From Saprolegnia diclina VS20 (taxonomy: Eukaryota > Oomycota > Saprolegniomycetes > Saprolegniales > Saprolegniaceae), in the NCBI RefSeq assembly GCF_000281045.1, contig NW_008246102.1, forward strand, positions 245,103 through 309,102: a stretch of DNA of 64,000 nt. The letters run 5' to 3'. A program made the translations under genes and the position numbers. Below are positions 23,392 to 35,587 of the stretch, piece by piece. The notes beneath the pieces are model-generated. The model was not told where the DNA came from. It worked only from the letters and a program-made list of their open reading frames with translations, and did not search any database. Each line of letters begins with the position of its first letter. Positions within the stretch are counted from its first letter, which is position 1.

Positions 23392-24552
23392 ATGACAACG
23401 TTTGCCGTGTCGAGCAAGGAGGTGACGGCGTACACTGGCGAGACGACCCGCGACGTGCCCGTGACGTCCCTACGAGAGTTTACGAAGGAGGGCTGCAATG
23501 ATGTCCCGCAGTCGTCGCCCGTGACGTCGCCAACCGTGCACAGCAAGCGCGGTTTCGTCCAGGGCGTCATTCAAGCGTACAGCCAGCACCACAACCTCGT
23601 GCTTCGCCCTGATGATGTCTGGCTCGCGATCATGATTCCGTTCAGCTTGCACATCAACGGCAATGCGCGATGGTTTCGCTCGTCGCTCGTCAAGCACCGC
23701 GGCAAGAAGAACCTCGCGATCAAAGGCGGCGGCGACGTGACGTCGGCCAGCACAGGTGGCCTCGCCAAGCTCATGGCCAATGAAATGACCGCGCACCTCG
23801 TGAATCCAACGCTCAAGGACTGGGTACTCCCCGGCTTCTCAACGACGACGGACAACGACGTTGTCGTCGGCAGCGTTGTCTTTATGGCGGCGATGAAGAA
23901 GTATTTTGCCTACAAGTTCGAGCTCGGCTGTGGGATTCCGCTGGTTACGCTCCTCGGGACTGTCGACGATTGGCAAGACCTTCGAACCCGCAGCACCACG
24001 CTCGCGACGTTCGGCGGCTATGCATCGACGTGGTCTCGCATGCTGGCGCCGATTCTCGACCAGTTCGTCTCGGCCGCGAAAGGGCAGCCCGATGCGGTGT
24101 TCTGGGACCGGATTTGCCACCATATTGGCGGCGGGTCAGGTCCGAGCTATCTTAGTGGCTGGCTTAGTGTTTTCTGTGTCTTCAACGAGGAAGGGCAATG
24201 GCAAGGCGGTACAAAGTCGGTGACGCTCTACACCGGCAAGGTTGTTACGACGGACTTTCCGATCGTCGAGTCGCAAGACGTGCCGCCGGGCTACGTCACG
24301 GTCGACGTCACCATTAACGACAATGGGGTGCTGCGTGAAGGGCTCCTCTTTGCAGGCCACATGAGCTTCAGCGTCCAAAACGAAGCCACGGCCATTGCTC
24401 CAGAGCTGAGCTGGGCGATTGCGCTCAAGAACGGAGAGCGCGACTGTAGCGACGACGATGGCGAATGGACAAGCGCTTCGGGATGGCTTTGGGCGAGCGC
24501 CGCAACTTTGATCGTCGTGATCACGTGGACCCTCAAGCAGTGCTTTCTCTAA
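23392..24552 (+). CDS. DUF4419-domain protein with C-terminal membrane anchor
   Basis: Intronless, about 386 residues from ATG 23392 (MTTFAVSSKEVTAYTG); an in-frame ATG 60 bases upstream lies in poorer sequence. The DUF4419 fold is clear: GFVQGVIQAYSQHHNLVLRP, DDVWLAIMIPFSLHINGNAR, GKKNLAIKGGGD, WQDLRTRSTTLATFG, FWDRICHHIGGGSGPSYLSG, with FCVFNEEGQWQ and the PPGYVTVDVTIND stretch. DUF4419 proteins are widespread in fungi and oomycetes and have no established activity. The last ~23 residues (GWLWASAATLIVVITW...) form a single hydrophobic helix ending in KQCFL, suggesting tail anchoring, unusual for the family as far as I know. Confidence 0.85.
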   Translation: MTTFAVSSKEVTAYTGETTRDVPVTSLREFTKEGCNDVPQSSPVTSPTVHSKRGFVQGVIQAYSQHHNLVLRPDDVWLAIMIPFSLHINGNARWFRSSLVKHRGKKNLAIKGGGDVTSASTGGLAKLMANEMTAHLVNPTLKDWVLPGFSTTTDNDVVVGSVVFMAAMKKYFAYKFELGCGIPLVTLLGTVDDWQDLRTRSTTLATFGGYASTWSRMLAPILDQFVSAAKGQPDAVFWDRICHHIGGGSGPSYLSGWLSVFCVFNEEGQWQGGTKSVTLYTGKVVTTDFPIVESQDVPPGYVTVDVTINDNGVLREGLLFAGHMSFSVQNEATAIAPELSWAIALKNGERDCSDDDGEWTSASGWLWASAATLIVVITWTLKQCFL

Positions 24553-25160
24553 TCCGAATGTCGATTGTTTCAACTATCAGTACAGCGCAGGGTAATCCTG
24601 GCTGGGATGGAGATGTTGACGTTGCACTCGCTGTGTCGATGCTGCCAACAGATCGCCGCCGTGCTCCAAGACTCGACAGAGTCATCAGCGTTGGCGCGTC
24701 TGGATTTGGAAGGCAACTACCTTGACGTCGCCAGCGTCAATGCTCTTATCCACGCCAATTCCTACCTCGTCGATACCACGGTCAACGTCACGGCGCGCAT
24801 CGACGCCGACACGTCAAGCTCCAAGCGTAAGCCCAATACGGTGTTCAGGTCATCTGTCAACACGAACATGGGTACCGTCCCAGCGACCATTTGACATGTA
24901 GCCCTCGCCTATAAGCCACTACTAAGTGCATATCCATCACGCATGTCGGACGTTCTTGTGGCAGCTCGATCTTCTCTGCGTTGTCGACGACAAGCGAACC
25001 CGCATGTGGCGACTAGGACGTGATCGGTGGTGAATGAGTCGCTTGGGGAATTCCTTCTGTGCTTGCCTCGCGTCTTGACGTTCTGGCTGCTGTGGGAGTC
25101 GCCGAATGCCACGCAGGCAACGCCAACGACAAAAGCCATGCAAAACGATATTATATAGAC
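24553..25160. other. Region between DUF4419 and EPG5-like genes
   Basis: Apart from the leucine-rich fragment listed separately, no coding stretch is supported. The convergent 3' ends of the DUF4419 and EPG5-like genes face this region. Confidence 0.4.
24565..24894 (+). pseudogene. Leucine-rich-repeat gene fragment
   Basis: The frame contains QQIAAVLQDSTESSALARLD, LEGNYLDVASVNALIHAN, matching one ribonuclease-inhibitor-type leucine-rich repeat, then an unrelated Ser/Lys-rich tail. Only about one repeat is present and there is no credible start, so it is probably a relic. Confidence 0.3.
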
Positions 25161-28100
25161 TTAGCGCTCGAGTGGGGACTTGAGAAGCCACGGCGCGGCC
25201 GGGTACAGCTCGCCAAAGAGCAGTGTGCAGAACGGTTTGTGGTCGGCTAAACTGTGCCGCGGGTCGGTGCTAAACGAAATGAGAAGCGCCACGAGCTCCT
25301 TCTTCTCGCTGCCGACGCTCTCGAGCACCTTTTGGAGCTGGCGCGTCGACTTGGAGATCTCCAGCGGCCCGTTGCTGTCGAGGCGCAGCGCCTTGCGGCT
25401 GTGCACGCGCACAAAGAGACTCAGCGCCAGCGCCGACGTGTGCAATGCCGTCGAAAACTTGGGTCTAAGTGGAACGTCAGCCTCGCGCACTCACACGTTA
25501 AAGATGTGTCGTACTTGGCAAAGGCGTGCAGAAACGAAAAGCCGATCGCGCGCTGGAGCGTGTCAAGGCCGTTGCCCGCGTGTCTCGCTTCGCCCAGGCT
25601 CCAGAGGCTCTGGCTCACCTACGACCGCGTCAGACATTGAAGAACGCTGTCTGTCGTACCCGGGAGAGCATGTCTTGCTTAAAAGCCATTGCCACCGACT
25701 CGAGCCGCAGGACAAGGCAAAACAGCGTCGTGCACAGAAAGAGCAGCGCTGGCTCCGCCTCTCTCGGCATGAGGTCGTCAACGCTGCAAGCGCGCTCGAC
25801 GTACTCGACCAAGCGCGCACAGAGCTGCAGTTCGAGCGGCGGCTTCTCCTGCCACGGCGCCTTGGCGACCGCGGCGTCCTGTTGCAAGCAGTAGGCGACA
25901 AGCGGCAGAAACGTGTAGCGCTCCAAGCACGACGCGACAAACTCGACGGCGCTGAGCTCGGGGACTTTGACGCCGTCGACGACGATGGGCTGCCACGAGA
26001 GGCCCTTGGTCACGTATGACGCCAAGCTGCGTTCGCAGAGCGACGCCATCACATGCACTGACGCAACGGCCGCGCACGCCGCCTTGACGCTCTCGAGCTC
26101 GTGGAGGGTTGCCAGTGACAGCAGCATTGACGCCACGATAGCACCGACCGACGCCATAGGCGCCAAGACCTCGACATGCCCTTCCAGAAGCGGCACGGCG
26201 CTGGCTTCGCTTGGTCGCAGCTCGTCGCAGACCGTATGCAGCGCGTCGCCGAGCGCCATCCACGTGTGGGCGACAGCGAGTCGTTGCTGGAGCGCACCGT
26301 CGACGACCGGGACGTTGGCGATGCGAAAGACGTCGGCGTACAAACTCTGGAGGTGCTCGGGCTTGAAGATAGCTTCAAAGTCGGAGCGGTGGACGTGCAG
26401 AAGCGAGAGCACGTCGTAGACGACGACGGCAGCGGCGCTGGCCAACGACGCAACAACGGCAGCGTACACGTTGTGGTGGCCGACAGCGTCCCGCGCCAGC
26501 TTCCAGTCGGGCCCCGTCGGGTGCAGTAGCAGCGTTAGCAAGTGGAGGAGTGTCGACGCCTTCTTGAGCTCGTCGCCTTGGCGCTCGGCAAGGTCGAGGC
26601 CGCAGAGACTCAGGAGCAAGCGCAGTGCTGCAACGTACCGAGCATGAGCATCCGCAACCGCGTCCACGGGCCCACACAGCAGCGTTGGGTGCAGCAGCAG
26701 CGCCCGACAGCCGTTGGCGACGGCGTCGACTTCGGCGCTCTTGATGGGCCGCCCGAGCCGCCGCGGGTGACTCAAAAACGACGCAAATGACCGCGGGAGC
26801 GTGTGGTCACGGTGGTGGACGGCCACGTGCATGAGCAGCAGGTGGTACTTGACAAAAAACGACGATTGAACGTGCCCTGGCTGCGCGTCGAGGTACGTGG
26901 ACGGCCACGGCGACCGGCTCAGCATGTCGCGTAGTACGAGGAGCACGTGTAGTCGCAGCGGCGACTGAAACTTGATCGCGTACGCCGTCGCCATGCTGGC
27001 CGTCGAGACAGTCAAGCAGTCCTTCATCGTGTTGAGTGTCTCTTCGTGCAGCGCCCACTGGTCCCACGGCACGCGGCCGAGAAGAGGAACGTACGCCTTG
27101 ATGAGGCTGTCGGGCGCGTGCGGCCAGAGCACGTTGCACATGAGCGACCAGATGCAGTCGAGTTTGATCTGCATCGCCATCGTATCACGCTCAAGAAAAG
27201 ACTGGAGACACGACCAGAGCGCGGACGCAACCGTCGCTGGCGTTGCATCGTCATTTGACGGCCACGGTGCCAGCGCCCGAACGGGTTCCGGCGCCGACGG
27301 CATGTACAGCACCTACGCATAAGGCCATTTACAATAGCAAGACAGCATCAAGTGTCGTACCTGCAGCATGGCTTCAAAGACCTTGGACGTAATCGACCAC
27401 ATCATCTCGGCCGTCGCTTGGGCGCGCACCCAGACAACGACAAGGTCCAGACACGGCTTGAGCACATGCGCAGCTTGCCACTGCGCGAGCTCGTATACAT
27501 CTGCGCTCGCACTGAGGTTGTCGTCGCCGTGCTTTTTCCAGTCCTGCTGCGCGAGCAAGCGGTCGTGACCGGCACTGCGACGCGCCAGCACATGGGACGT
27601 GACGCGCTCGACGAGCAGCTGCAGCGTCTCGAGGGGCAAGTCGGCCCAGAGCTCGTTTGGCACGTGCGCGACGGCCTGCCAGAGGCCAACATCCAGCGGT
27701 TTGCTGATCGACATGGACAACGAGCTCTCAAAATACGTGCGCATGGCCTGCAGGTCCGGCGCGTAGTACTGGTCGTAGACGCCGAGGAGAGCGCAGAGCA
27801 CCTTGTCCACGTGATCTTCGAGGAACAAGCTGCAGAGCGTGTGGAGCGTCTTGGCGTGCATGCGGTGGACCTCGGCGCTCGGCTGTCCGAGCACGAGCTC
27901 CGCAAGCACGATCGAGAGGAGCGTGTCTCGGTCAAAGACCGACGGCGACGCCTGCAGCCACTTGGCAATGTCAAAGCGCCGGAGCAGCTGGAGCCGGTCG
28001 TCGGTCGACAAGTCGGGCGTGTGGTACATGACGGTCGCAAAGTACTCGACGAAGCGCGTCGGCGTGTTGTTGGGGAAGAAGCAGTCGCTGAGCAGGACGA

Positions 28101-31100
28101 CGCGCGCCGGGTCCTGCAGCATGAAGCGCAAGAGGCCACTCGTCTCTTCCTGGTCAACGCCAATGAACGCGACGCCGAGCGCCTGAATAGACCGCCAGAG
28201 CACCTCTTGGAATGGCGGGCACCGGCGCACGACCTTCGAGTCGAGATGCAGGAGGGCGTGGAACCAAGCGACACCCTGCGCCTGCCACGCCGCCGGGTCC
28301 GACGTCAAAAGCGCCACGACCGAGTCGATCAAAAGGATCTGAAAACAGATCTGAACGTCGAGCGCGCCGAGCTGCAGGTAGTTGCCGCGGTCGCCGACAA
28401 CAGCAATCGGTGCCAAGAGCAGGCGCAGCGACGCAACGTTGAGCCGCGTCGCCTGCAGCTGGCACGTGGCCAAAACGTCAGCCGAGGCGTCGTCGAGGTG
28501 CCACTCAGTGTACTCGAGTCGGAGCGCGCTCGGCCGCTTGCACGGCGCGGGGTCCTTGCCCTTTCGACCGGCGCACGGCACCGACTTGGTCACGACCACG
28601 AGCTTGGGAACGTAGAGCTTGGCGAGCTTCTCGACAAAGTCCGTCTCGAGCGCCGTCAGCTGCGAAAGCACGTCCGTATACTGCATCGCCCGGTCGACAA
28701 ACGGACCTGAAGCAAGTTCCAGCGGGAGCGGTCCGGGCGTCGTCGGGAGACACGGCGAGAACCGAAGGTATTTGAACCGCTTCATCGGCATTGGCTCGGG
28801 CCAGACCACGGGCTTGAGCGACGGCGGCAGCGACACCGGGGACGCAACGGCCGACGACGTATTCGACGACGGAGACGACGTTACGGTCACGGTTGGGAGG
28901 CAGAGATGCACCCACAGCAGCGGCGCCACGCGGTCGCAGAGCGCCTCGGACCGCGTTTCGATCGTGTCGGACGTGTGCAGCAGCACGTGGCTGAGTTGGA
29001 GCAGCTGCGTCGCGTGGCCAATGCAGTAGTGCGGCGGCAAGCTCTCCTTGTGCCCCATCCAAAGACCGACGTCCGTGTTTTCGAGCCACGCGTCCATGGC
29101 CGAGTAGAGGCGTGCGAGCTCGCTGGCGTACGGCGACGGATGACTCACGACCTGCGCTGAAAAGTGCGCCGAGAGCTGGCGCAGCTTGGCTTGGAGCGAC
29201 CGCCGGGGCAGCTGCTTGGCCTCGAGATCCCACACGTGATGTCCAAAGAACGTCGACCCGATCGAGGCAAAGTACAAGGCAAACCAGAGCTGCCACCACA
29301 GCACGAGCATCGGCGTCGTGTTGGGACACGCGAGCACAATCTGCGCGACGCGGAAGAGCCGCAGCGTCGAAAACGAGGCAAACTCGAGGTCTCGCTGGCC
29401 GTAGGCGCCGGGGTGCGCCGTCTCGACGCCGTAGACGTACAGCTCTGTGGCCAGCCGGCCTTTGGCTCGGAGGCTTTCGATCGCCTTGGCCTTTTGCTTG
29501 CCTGGCTCCTTCAAAATGACGTGCCCGAGCGCCTTGTAGAGCTCCTTTTCTCTCCGGACTTCGAGGAGGAGGGCGAGGTATGAGAAATGGAGGTCTGTGG
29601 CCGTCGCTCCGGAGAAGACCGACCAAACAGAGGCAGTTGGCGGTGGTACAAAGCTTCGGGCGCCCGGTAGCATGCAGAGGGCGTCGTAGTAGAGCGAGAA
29701 GGGCGCCTCGAGCGCCGACAGCATCGTTGGCGACGCCATCGCCAGCGCCACGATCGCGTCGACGACCGTTCGGTACGCTGGGCGCGTGTACCACTCGGGA
29801 ATCGTGAGCACCAAGACGAGCCAGTACTGCAAAATCGTTGGCGACTGGAGCACATGGTAGTGGCGACGGATGACCGCGCAGACGCCGTCAACGTCGGGCG
29901 TCGTCGTCGACGGCTCAGCGACCGGTTTTGGCTGCCACAACAACGTCTTCTTGAGCGTCTGAAGCGTCGCTACAGCGTAGTGCTTGGCCGTTGCGGCGTA
30001 CGACGCTGGTACTTGGTCGCAGAGCGATGGCAGAAGCATCGGGTGCACACAGCAGCTCTGTTCGAGCGCCGTCTGCACGATGGCAATGATCTCGTCGCGG
30101 TCGACGCTGCCCGTGTCGGCAAGGTACTGCACCACGAGCGGCAGGCGCGGGTCTAGCGCAAAGTACAAGTTGGTGTGCAGCATGGCCACGATGCTGCGGA
30201 GGTCCTTGTTGAACGCCACGTAGTTTTTCAAAAACGACTGCACGTCGCTCGGCGAGAGCCGCGGCAGGTGCGGCAAAACGCACTCGACGATCGCCAAGAC
30301 CGCACTGCGCTCGCCGTGGTCAACGAGCAGCGACAGCAGCGGCGCGTACTTGTCGACCGCCGAGCTGTACAGGTACGTCGTCAGCTGGCACAAGGCGTAG
30401 AGCACGATGGGCTCCATGTGCGCGATCGGGACGGCATCCGCGTCGACGCTCGTGCTGTCATCGGCGTCGCGCAACGGCGCTTCCGGCACAGTCGCTCCAT
30501 CGACATACGTGATGCACATGGCGGCAGCGACCGACGCAGCCTCGGTTTGGCCGAGCACGAGGTGGCTGCGTGGCAGGCCGTGCGTGAGTCGTCGCAGCAA
30601 AAGCGCTTCTTTCGACAGATCCGTGTCGAGCTCCATCAGCGGCAGCAGCGGAAGGTAGTCGGCCGTCGAGTAGAAGCGCAGCTGCTGCATCAACTGCCAC
30701 GCCCACGCCCGAAAGTCCATCGACCACGGCCATTGGCGCGCCGACGCGTAGAGCTGCACCGTGGCTTCGGCCAAGAGCAAACTCACAAAGCGGTGCACGA
30801 ACGGGTCCAAGAAGAGTATATGGACCGTGTTGGGCGCGTCGCCCCAGTTGAGGCTCTCGAGAATCGACCGGGCGACGACGCTGCGGGCGTCCATGACGTT
30901 CTCTTGGAGCAGCCACGCTTGCAAAATGTGCAAGTCCGACAGCGTCGGCTGCCACAGTCGCAGCGGCAGCTTGGGGAAGAGCGCGAGACCGCACTCGTAC
31001 TGTGGCAAAAGCGCCAGCAGCTGCGAGTGCGCCACCGGGTGCGCGACGCAGACGACCCGAAGCGCGTCGACGTGCACGTCCAAGACACGCGTCACCTCAA

Positions 31101-33462
31101 ACGACAGAAAGAGCTCGTGGACGATCGTCTGAACGAGCTCGCTCCATGGCGCCACGGCCGCGAGCGACGCCATGGCCCCGAGAAGGTACTTGCCAGGACC
31201 TCTAAGCACGTGCTTGTGCAAGCGAGCGCGAAGACTCGGAACGTCGGCGAGCCAGCACTGAAAGGCCACGTACGAGGTGGCGCCGACGGACGCCTGGCCA
31301 AAGAGGCCGCCGAGAACGTCCCACGACGCTGCCGGAGAAAGTGCGGCGTAGTGCCAGCTCGGGAGGCTGCGGTAGACGGCCACGTTGCGCGACTGGACGA
31401 CGCCAAAGAGCGCAATCTGGAAAAGCTGGTCAAAGAGCGAGCCCGGGTGAGCACCAGCGGCCGCGAGGATGACGCCAAGACCGTCCGCGACGTGCGCAAC
31501 GAGCAAATCGTAGTCGGCAAAGCGCTCAAAGACGCTCGTGCACTCGTGGACGAGATACAAGAGATGCGCAAAGCACTGCGCGAGGTCGTCCGACGTCAAA
31601 ATATGAGTCACCGCGCGCCCGAGCGGCAGTTGACTGCAAAGCGCCGTGTAGTCGGCGTCCCCGAGGAGCTGCGGGCGATCGTCTGCGATTTCGGGTTCAA
31701 GCAGCAACCACTCGTCGACACTCGACGACCGGCGTTGCTTTCGAGGCGACATCTCCGTCTCATCGTGGGCGGTCACGACTTGCGGCGGCAGCTGCGTCGG
31801 GTGAAACAGCAGATGCCACAACGACAAGAACAGGTCGAGAATCTCGCGCGACCACGGAAGCGGCGGCAGCTGCAGAAAAGCCAGCGCCCAGCGCCGGTCG
31901 GACGCCAGCAGCGGCAAATGCAGCAAATGTGTGAGGAGGTACGGCAGCACCGGCGCGGGGTCTGTCGCGAGGAGCGTCGTCGCACACCGCCCGAGCCAGT
32001 GCTGGAGCGAAACCCGAACTTGAGCCACCGCGATCTTCCACTCGGGCGACGAGAGCGCGACAGTCGACCGGGGTAACACGAGCAGAGCTTCGCAACGAGC
32101 GCACGGGCCCGTGGCGAAAGTGCAGAGGCAGCCGCACGCGGGGCACTGCAGCTGCTTCGTATCGTCGTCTTCGACGATTGGCTGGCCGCGTCGGAGCGCA
32201 GATGGCACAACGCCCAGCAGCGGCGACTGCGCCCGCGTCACCTCCTTCTCCAGAAACCAGAGCACGTCCATAGCGTCCGTAATGGCGTCAACGGCGTCGG
32301 CGTCGAGGAGAAGACCGTCCAGATACTGTTCGACGCGCAGAAAGGCGAGCGCGCGATCGTACGTGTAGACGGCAGCTTCTGCCGACCGCAGCTGCCGGAG
32401 CGCCTGCCACTGCTTCAGAAGGGCGTCGCGCATGTCCAGGTCGAGACTCGCAGTGGGAAATTCGATCGTCTCGGTGAGCGTCTGCAGGTCGCCACAGAGC
32501 GCCGACGCCGACACCGAGTCAAACCCGGTCGTCCACACTACAACAACCTTTGAGTCGAGAACCAGATTTGGTTGAAGAATGGTACCAGTGTGCGTCTTCT
32601 CGGCAATCTCGGCTTCGATCGCCGCCACCGTGGACGACGCGACCCGCAGCGCGTACTCGCAGTAGAGATAGGCCTCGACGAGCCGGTAGAACGGCGTCGG
32701 TGCTTTCTCGAGCACTTGGAGTCGTTCGTCGTACGCTTGCACGTGTTCGTCTCGGAGCCGCAGGTTTGCTTCGTAGTTGTCGATGCGGCGCAGTGGCACA
32801 CGAGGAACCTCGCGAAGCGGCACCATGGGCGGTGCTGGCAACTCCCGGACCTTGGCGACGCGGGGCGTGAACGTGATGGGCTTGAGCATGCTTAGCGCGG
32901 GGTAGATTGGCGCCGAGATCTTGGCTGCGGGCGTGACGAGCAGGTCGTGGACGGTCGCGATCGATGCGTTGGCGGCAAGAGGTGCATATTTGGTGGTGAC
33001 ATCGACTGGCGCTGCCGTCGTTGGGGCGAGCTCCAGCGGCGGCGCAGTCGTCTTTGCATCTTCTTCGTCCGTGGGCGCAGAGGGTGCCAGGTACGCGAGG
33101 CCATTCATGGGCGGGCTCTCGCCGTTGTTGGCGACCTGCGGCGCCGACGGGTTGAGGTCGAGTGCGGTCATCGTCGGCATCGGCGGCATGCCCATCACGG
33201 GTAGCATTGGGCTTCCGAGCATGATCGCTTCCCAGTTGTCGAGTTGCGGGTCGTCTTCAAAGTCCGGAGCGCTCGGGCTCGAGCCGTCGTTAAAGTTGTC
33301 CAGGAGCAGCAGCTCTTCGGTCGAGAGGTGGATCTTGATGGGCTTCACCTGGACGTCCTCGGACGTCGACGCGCCGTTGCCGCGATGCGGTGCGCCGAGC
33401 GCGACCAGCGGCTGCGCCGGCTCTGCCCGCTTCGCCTTCTTCTTCCGCACGAGCGTTGCCAT
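25161..33462 (-). CDS. EPG5-like giant autophagy tether
   Basis: Exons 27361-33462 (6.1 kb), 25660-27312, 25515-25618 and 25161-25464, with introns of 48, 41 and 50 bases, give 2,720 residues. Basic N-terminus MATLVRKKKAKRAEPAQ, a Pro-rich disordered region to ~200, a small CPAC...CARC zinc-ribbon-like motif (~437-456) and then a continuous all-helical array. Size, basic start, helical-repeat build and segments such as LFDQLFQIALFGVVQSRNVA, VARSILESLNWG and LPRLSPSDVQSFLKNYVAF point to EPG5, the Rab7-binding tether that promotes autophagosome-lysosome fusion (human protein 2,579 residues). The family call rests on overall resemblance, not a diagnostic motif; another giant helical protein is possible. 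Long plus-strand frames opposite it are antisense artefacts. Confidence 0.6.
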
Positions 33463-33792
33463 CGCCGTTTTCTATCTACTTGGACACTTGCGACACGACG
33501 CATTTAATCCAATTTCTTTTGTTATCTAGGATATTCTATGCAAACACGTGATTTGTATTGTATGATGGCCGGTCCGATCAACACTCTGCGCTTCTCGCCA
33601 TCGACAGCATGGACAGCACCGGCGTAATTGTGGCTAAATGGCGAATTTATGGTTGGATGCCATTTATAGTTAGCTGTGGTAGAGTGCGTAATCTTGGCTT
33701 GGCGCCACATTTAGTGTGATTCCAATGCTCTGCGTGGTGATTGGTGCATCGAAATTGCCTTTTTAGCCAATCCAGGACGGTCAAGTGCGTCG
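33463..33792. promoter_or_regulatory. Divergent promoter, EPG5-like (-) and ELM1 (+)
   Basis: 330 bases between two divergent start codons, with CCAAT at 33722-33726, ATTGG at 33740-33744 and CCAAT at 33767-33771. The boxes sit close to the ELM1 start. Shared regulation is inferred from position only. Confidence 0.45.
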
Positions 33793-35001
33793 ATGAGGCA
33801 GGTGCTGGTGCTTGGGAACGGCGCCGCCGGCGCAGAGAAGCAAGCGCTCGCTCTCGCCGCCAAGCTGCAAACGGCAATCCGCAGTCTCGATGTATCGCAG
33901 CCTATTGGCGTCGCCATGGCGCGCGTGCCGTACACGAAGGCCTTTGTCCGAATCCCACCGGCAGCCCACGTCGCCGCCGCCAGCTTGTTCCAGCGCCATG
34001 GCCTGGGCTACGCGCCGCCACTACCAACGCAGCACGTACCCGACATCGTCGTAGGCTGTGGCCGCTCGACGGTTGCGCTCTGTGCCGGTCTCAAGCGCGC
34101 GCACCCGTCGCTCTTCAACATTCAGATCCAACACCCGCGGTAGGCGCCTCGCGGCCTTCTGTCTGCCCACTCGACTCGTTGTCGTAGCATCGATATGGCG
34201 TACTTTGATGCTGTGCTCGCACCGCAGCACGACTTTGACGCTGGCGCCGTCTTACCGTCACATGTCTACGCGACACCAGGCACCATCACCGACGTTGGTC
34301 CCGACGTTCTCGATGCGTGGGAGGGTACCGCGCCGTGGACGCAATGGCCTGGCGCTGCTGTTGCGCTGCTCGTCGGTGGCTCGTGCCGCGGCTACACTCT
34401 CTCAATCGGTATGCAAGCTCTATATCTGGGGCGTGTCTCAACGCGTCCAACAGACCGCGCCAAGGCTCTTGTCGCGCAGCTACAGGCGCAGTGGTCACCA
34501 ACGACGTCCCTCTTTGCGACCTTCTCCAGACGCACACCATCGTCGGTATGCGAGTACCGATCTTTCGCGCATTGCTTGTAGAATGTAGGTCCAAGCGTAT
34601 TTGCAGCAGGCGCTGCCGCTGGCGTTTCCCCAGCTCGTGCTCTACGACGGGAAGGGCGAGAACCCGTACGTTGGCTTTTTGAAACACGCCACCTACATTG
34701 TGACGACCCCCGACTCGGTGTCCATGACCACCGAAGCACTTTGCACCCAGAAGCCCGTCTATGTGTTTGATGCCGAACTGTGCACGGTCGGTTGCTGCGG
34801 ATTTGAAAAGCCCTAACCCTTGTCATCGGTTAGGGTAAATTTCTCCGGTTCCACGGCGCGTTGCCGACGCAGACGTGGGGGGCGCCATTGAGTGCAGTGA
34901 AGCCGCCGCCATTCGAGTCTCTGCCTGCTGATGTGGTAGAAGCGATCGCACACCGTGTCCTTGAGCGATGGCAGACGCAAATGTGCGATGTGACCCAATG
35001 A
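33793..35001 (+). CDS. ELM1: ELM1-family mitochondrial fission protein
   Basis: Exons 33793-34139, 34188-34408, 34454-34545, 34589-34786 and 34834-35001, all in phase, 341 residues. Motifs in family order: GNGAAGAEKQALALAAKL, VPDIVVGCGRSTVALCAGLK, FNIQIQHPR, AYFDAVLAPQHDFD, AAVALLVGGSCRGY, SLFATFSRRTPSS, YDGKGENPYVGFLKHATYIV, TTPDSVSMTTEALCTQKPVY, and GKFLRFHGALPTQTWG. In plants ELM1 sits on the outer mitochondrial membrane and recruits the dynamin DRP3; related DUF1022 proteins occur in bacteria. The last intron carries a perfect hairpin (see findings). There is no membrane helix, consistent with peripheral attachment. Confidence 0.88.
34811..34835 (+). promoter_or_regulatory. Intronic stem-loop across an ELM1 3' splice site
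   Basis: CCCTAACC (34811-34818) pairs perfectly with GGTTAGGG (34828-34835) around a nine-base loop. The left arm holds the likely branch point (CTAAC) and the right arm the acceptor AG (34832-34833). Folding could hide both. Confidence 0.5.
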
Positions 35002-35587
35002 GTTCGACTGCGCGGCGATGACAGACTGTCGTCGCACTTTAGTGGAGTCGCATTGTGTCTAATGTGGTTTCACCAAGAAGATAGTACTACAGGGTGTCTG
35101 GCGAGGAGTGCTCAATGGATAGATAGGCTGCGCCCCAACGCGCAATCGGTCACACTCAAATGATGAAATCGCAGAAAAGTCAAACCGTTCCAGAACTTAA
35201 TCGATCGCAAGTGCGCTTGATTGGTCGCTCATATGACGTAAGCTCCTCTTTTTGCATCGTCGAACGAGTACAAAACTGTCCTCTCAACGTGTGCGAATGC
35301 ATTGTGGATGGTGCCTGGCGTCATCACCATCGACAATCGCATCGTAAAGCGACTCTACACGTACTAGTAGGTACTAGTATCCAATGTTGTCCTTCTAGGA
35401 CCCTATCCCTGACAAAAGGCAATAATGACTACCGTAGTCATCAGCGATTGCTACGCCGTCATCACACACAAAAGCGGGTTTGCATCCGTCTTTGCCCCTC
35501 CGAGAAAGCTACTCTTCGACGACGCGGACGATGCGCCGCACTTCCCTTATCTTACGACAGCTACAAGCCGCCCACCCCATCGCTACG
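35002..35587. other. Intergenic region
   Basis: No gene. Two TACTAGTA palindromes ten bases apart at 35362-35369 and 35372-35379. The last 150 bases are open in the hydrolase frame but lack exon-like bias. Confidence 0.5.

Noticed and set aside
27352-32076. Long plus-strand open frames (452 and 633 codons) opposite the EPG5-like gene
   Set aside because: They are antisense to a 6-kb coding exon with GC-rich third positions, which keeps the opposite frames open; composition is Arg/Gln/Val-heavy with no domain.
34811-34836. Interstitial telomere repeat (CCCTAACCC / GGTTAGGG)
   Set aside because: One inverted pair only, inside an intron; no tandem array, better explained as a splice-site hairpin.
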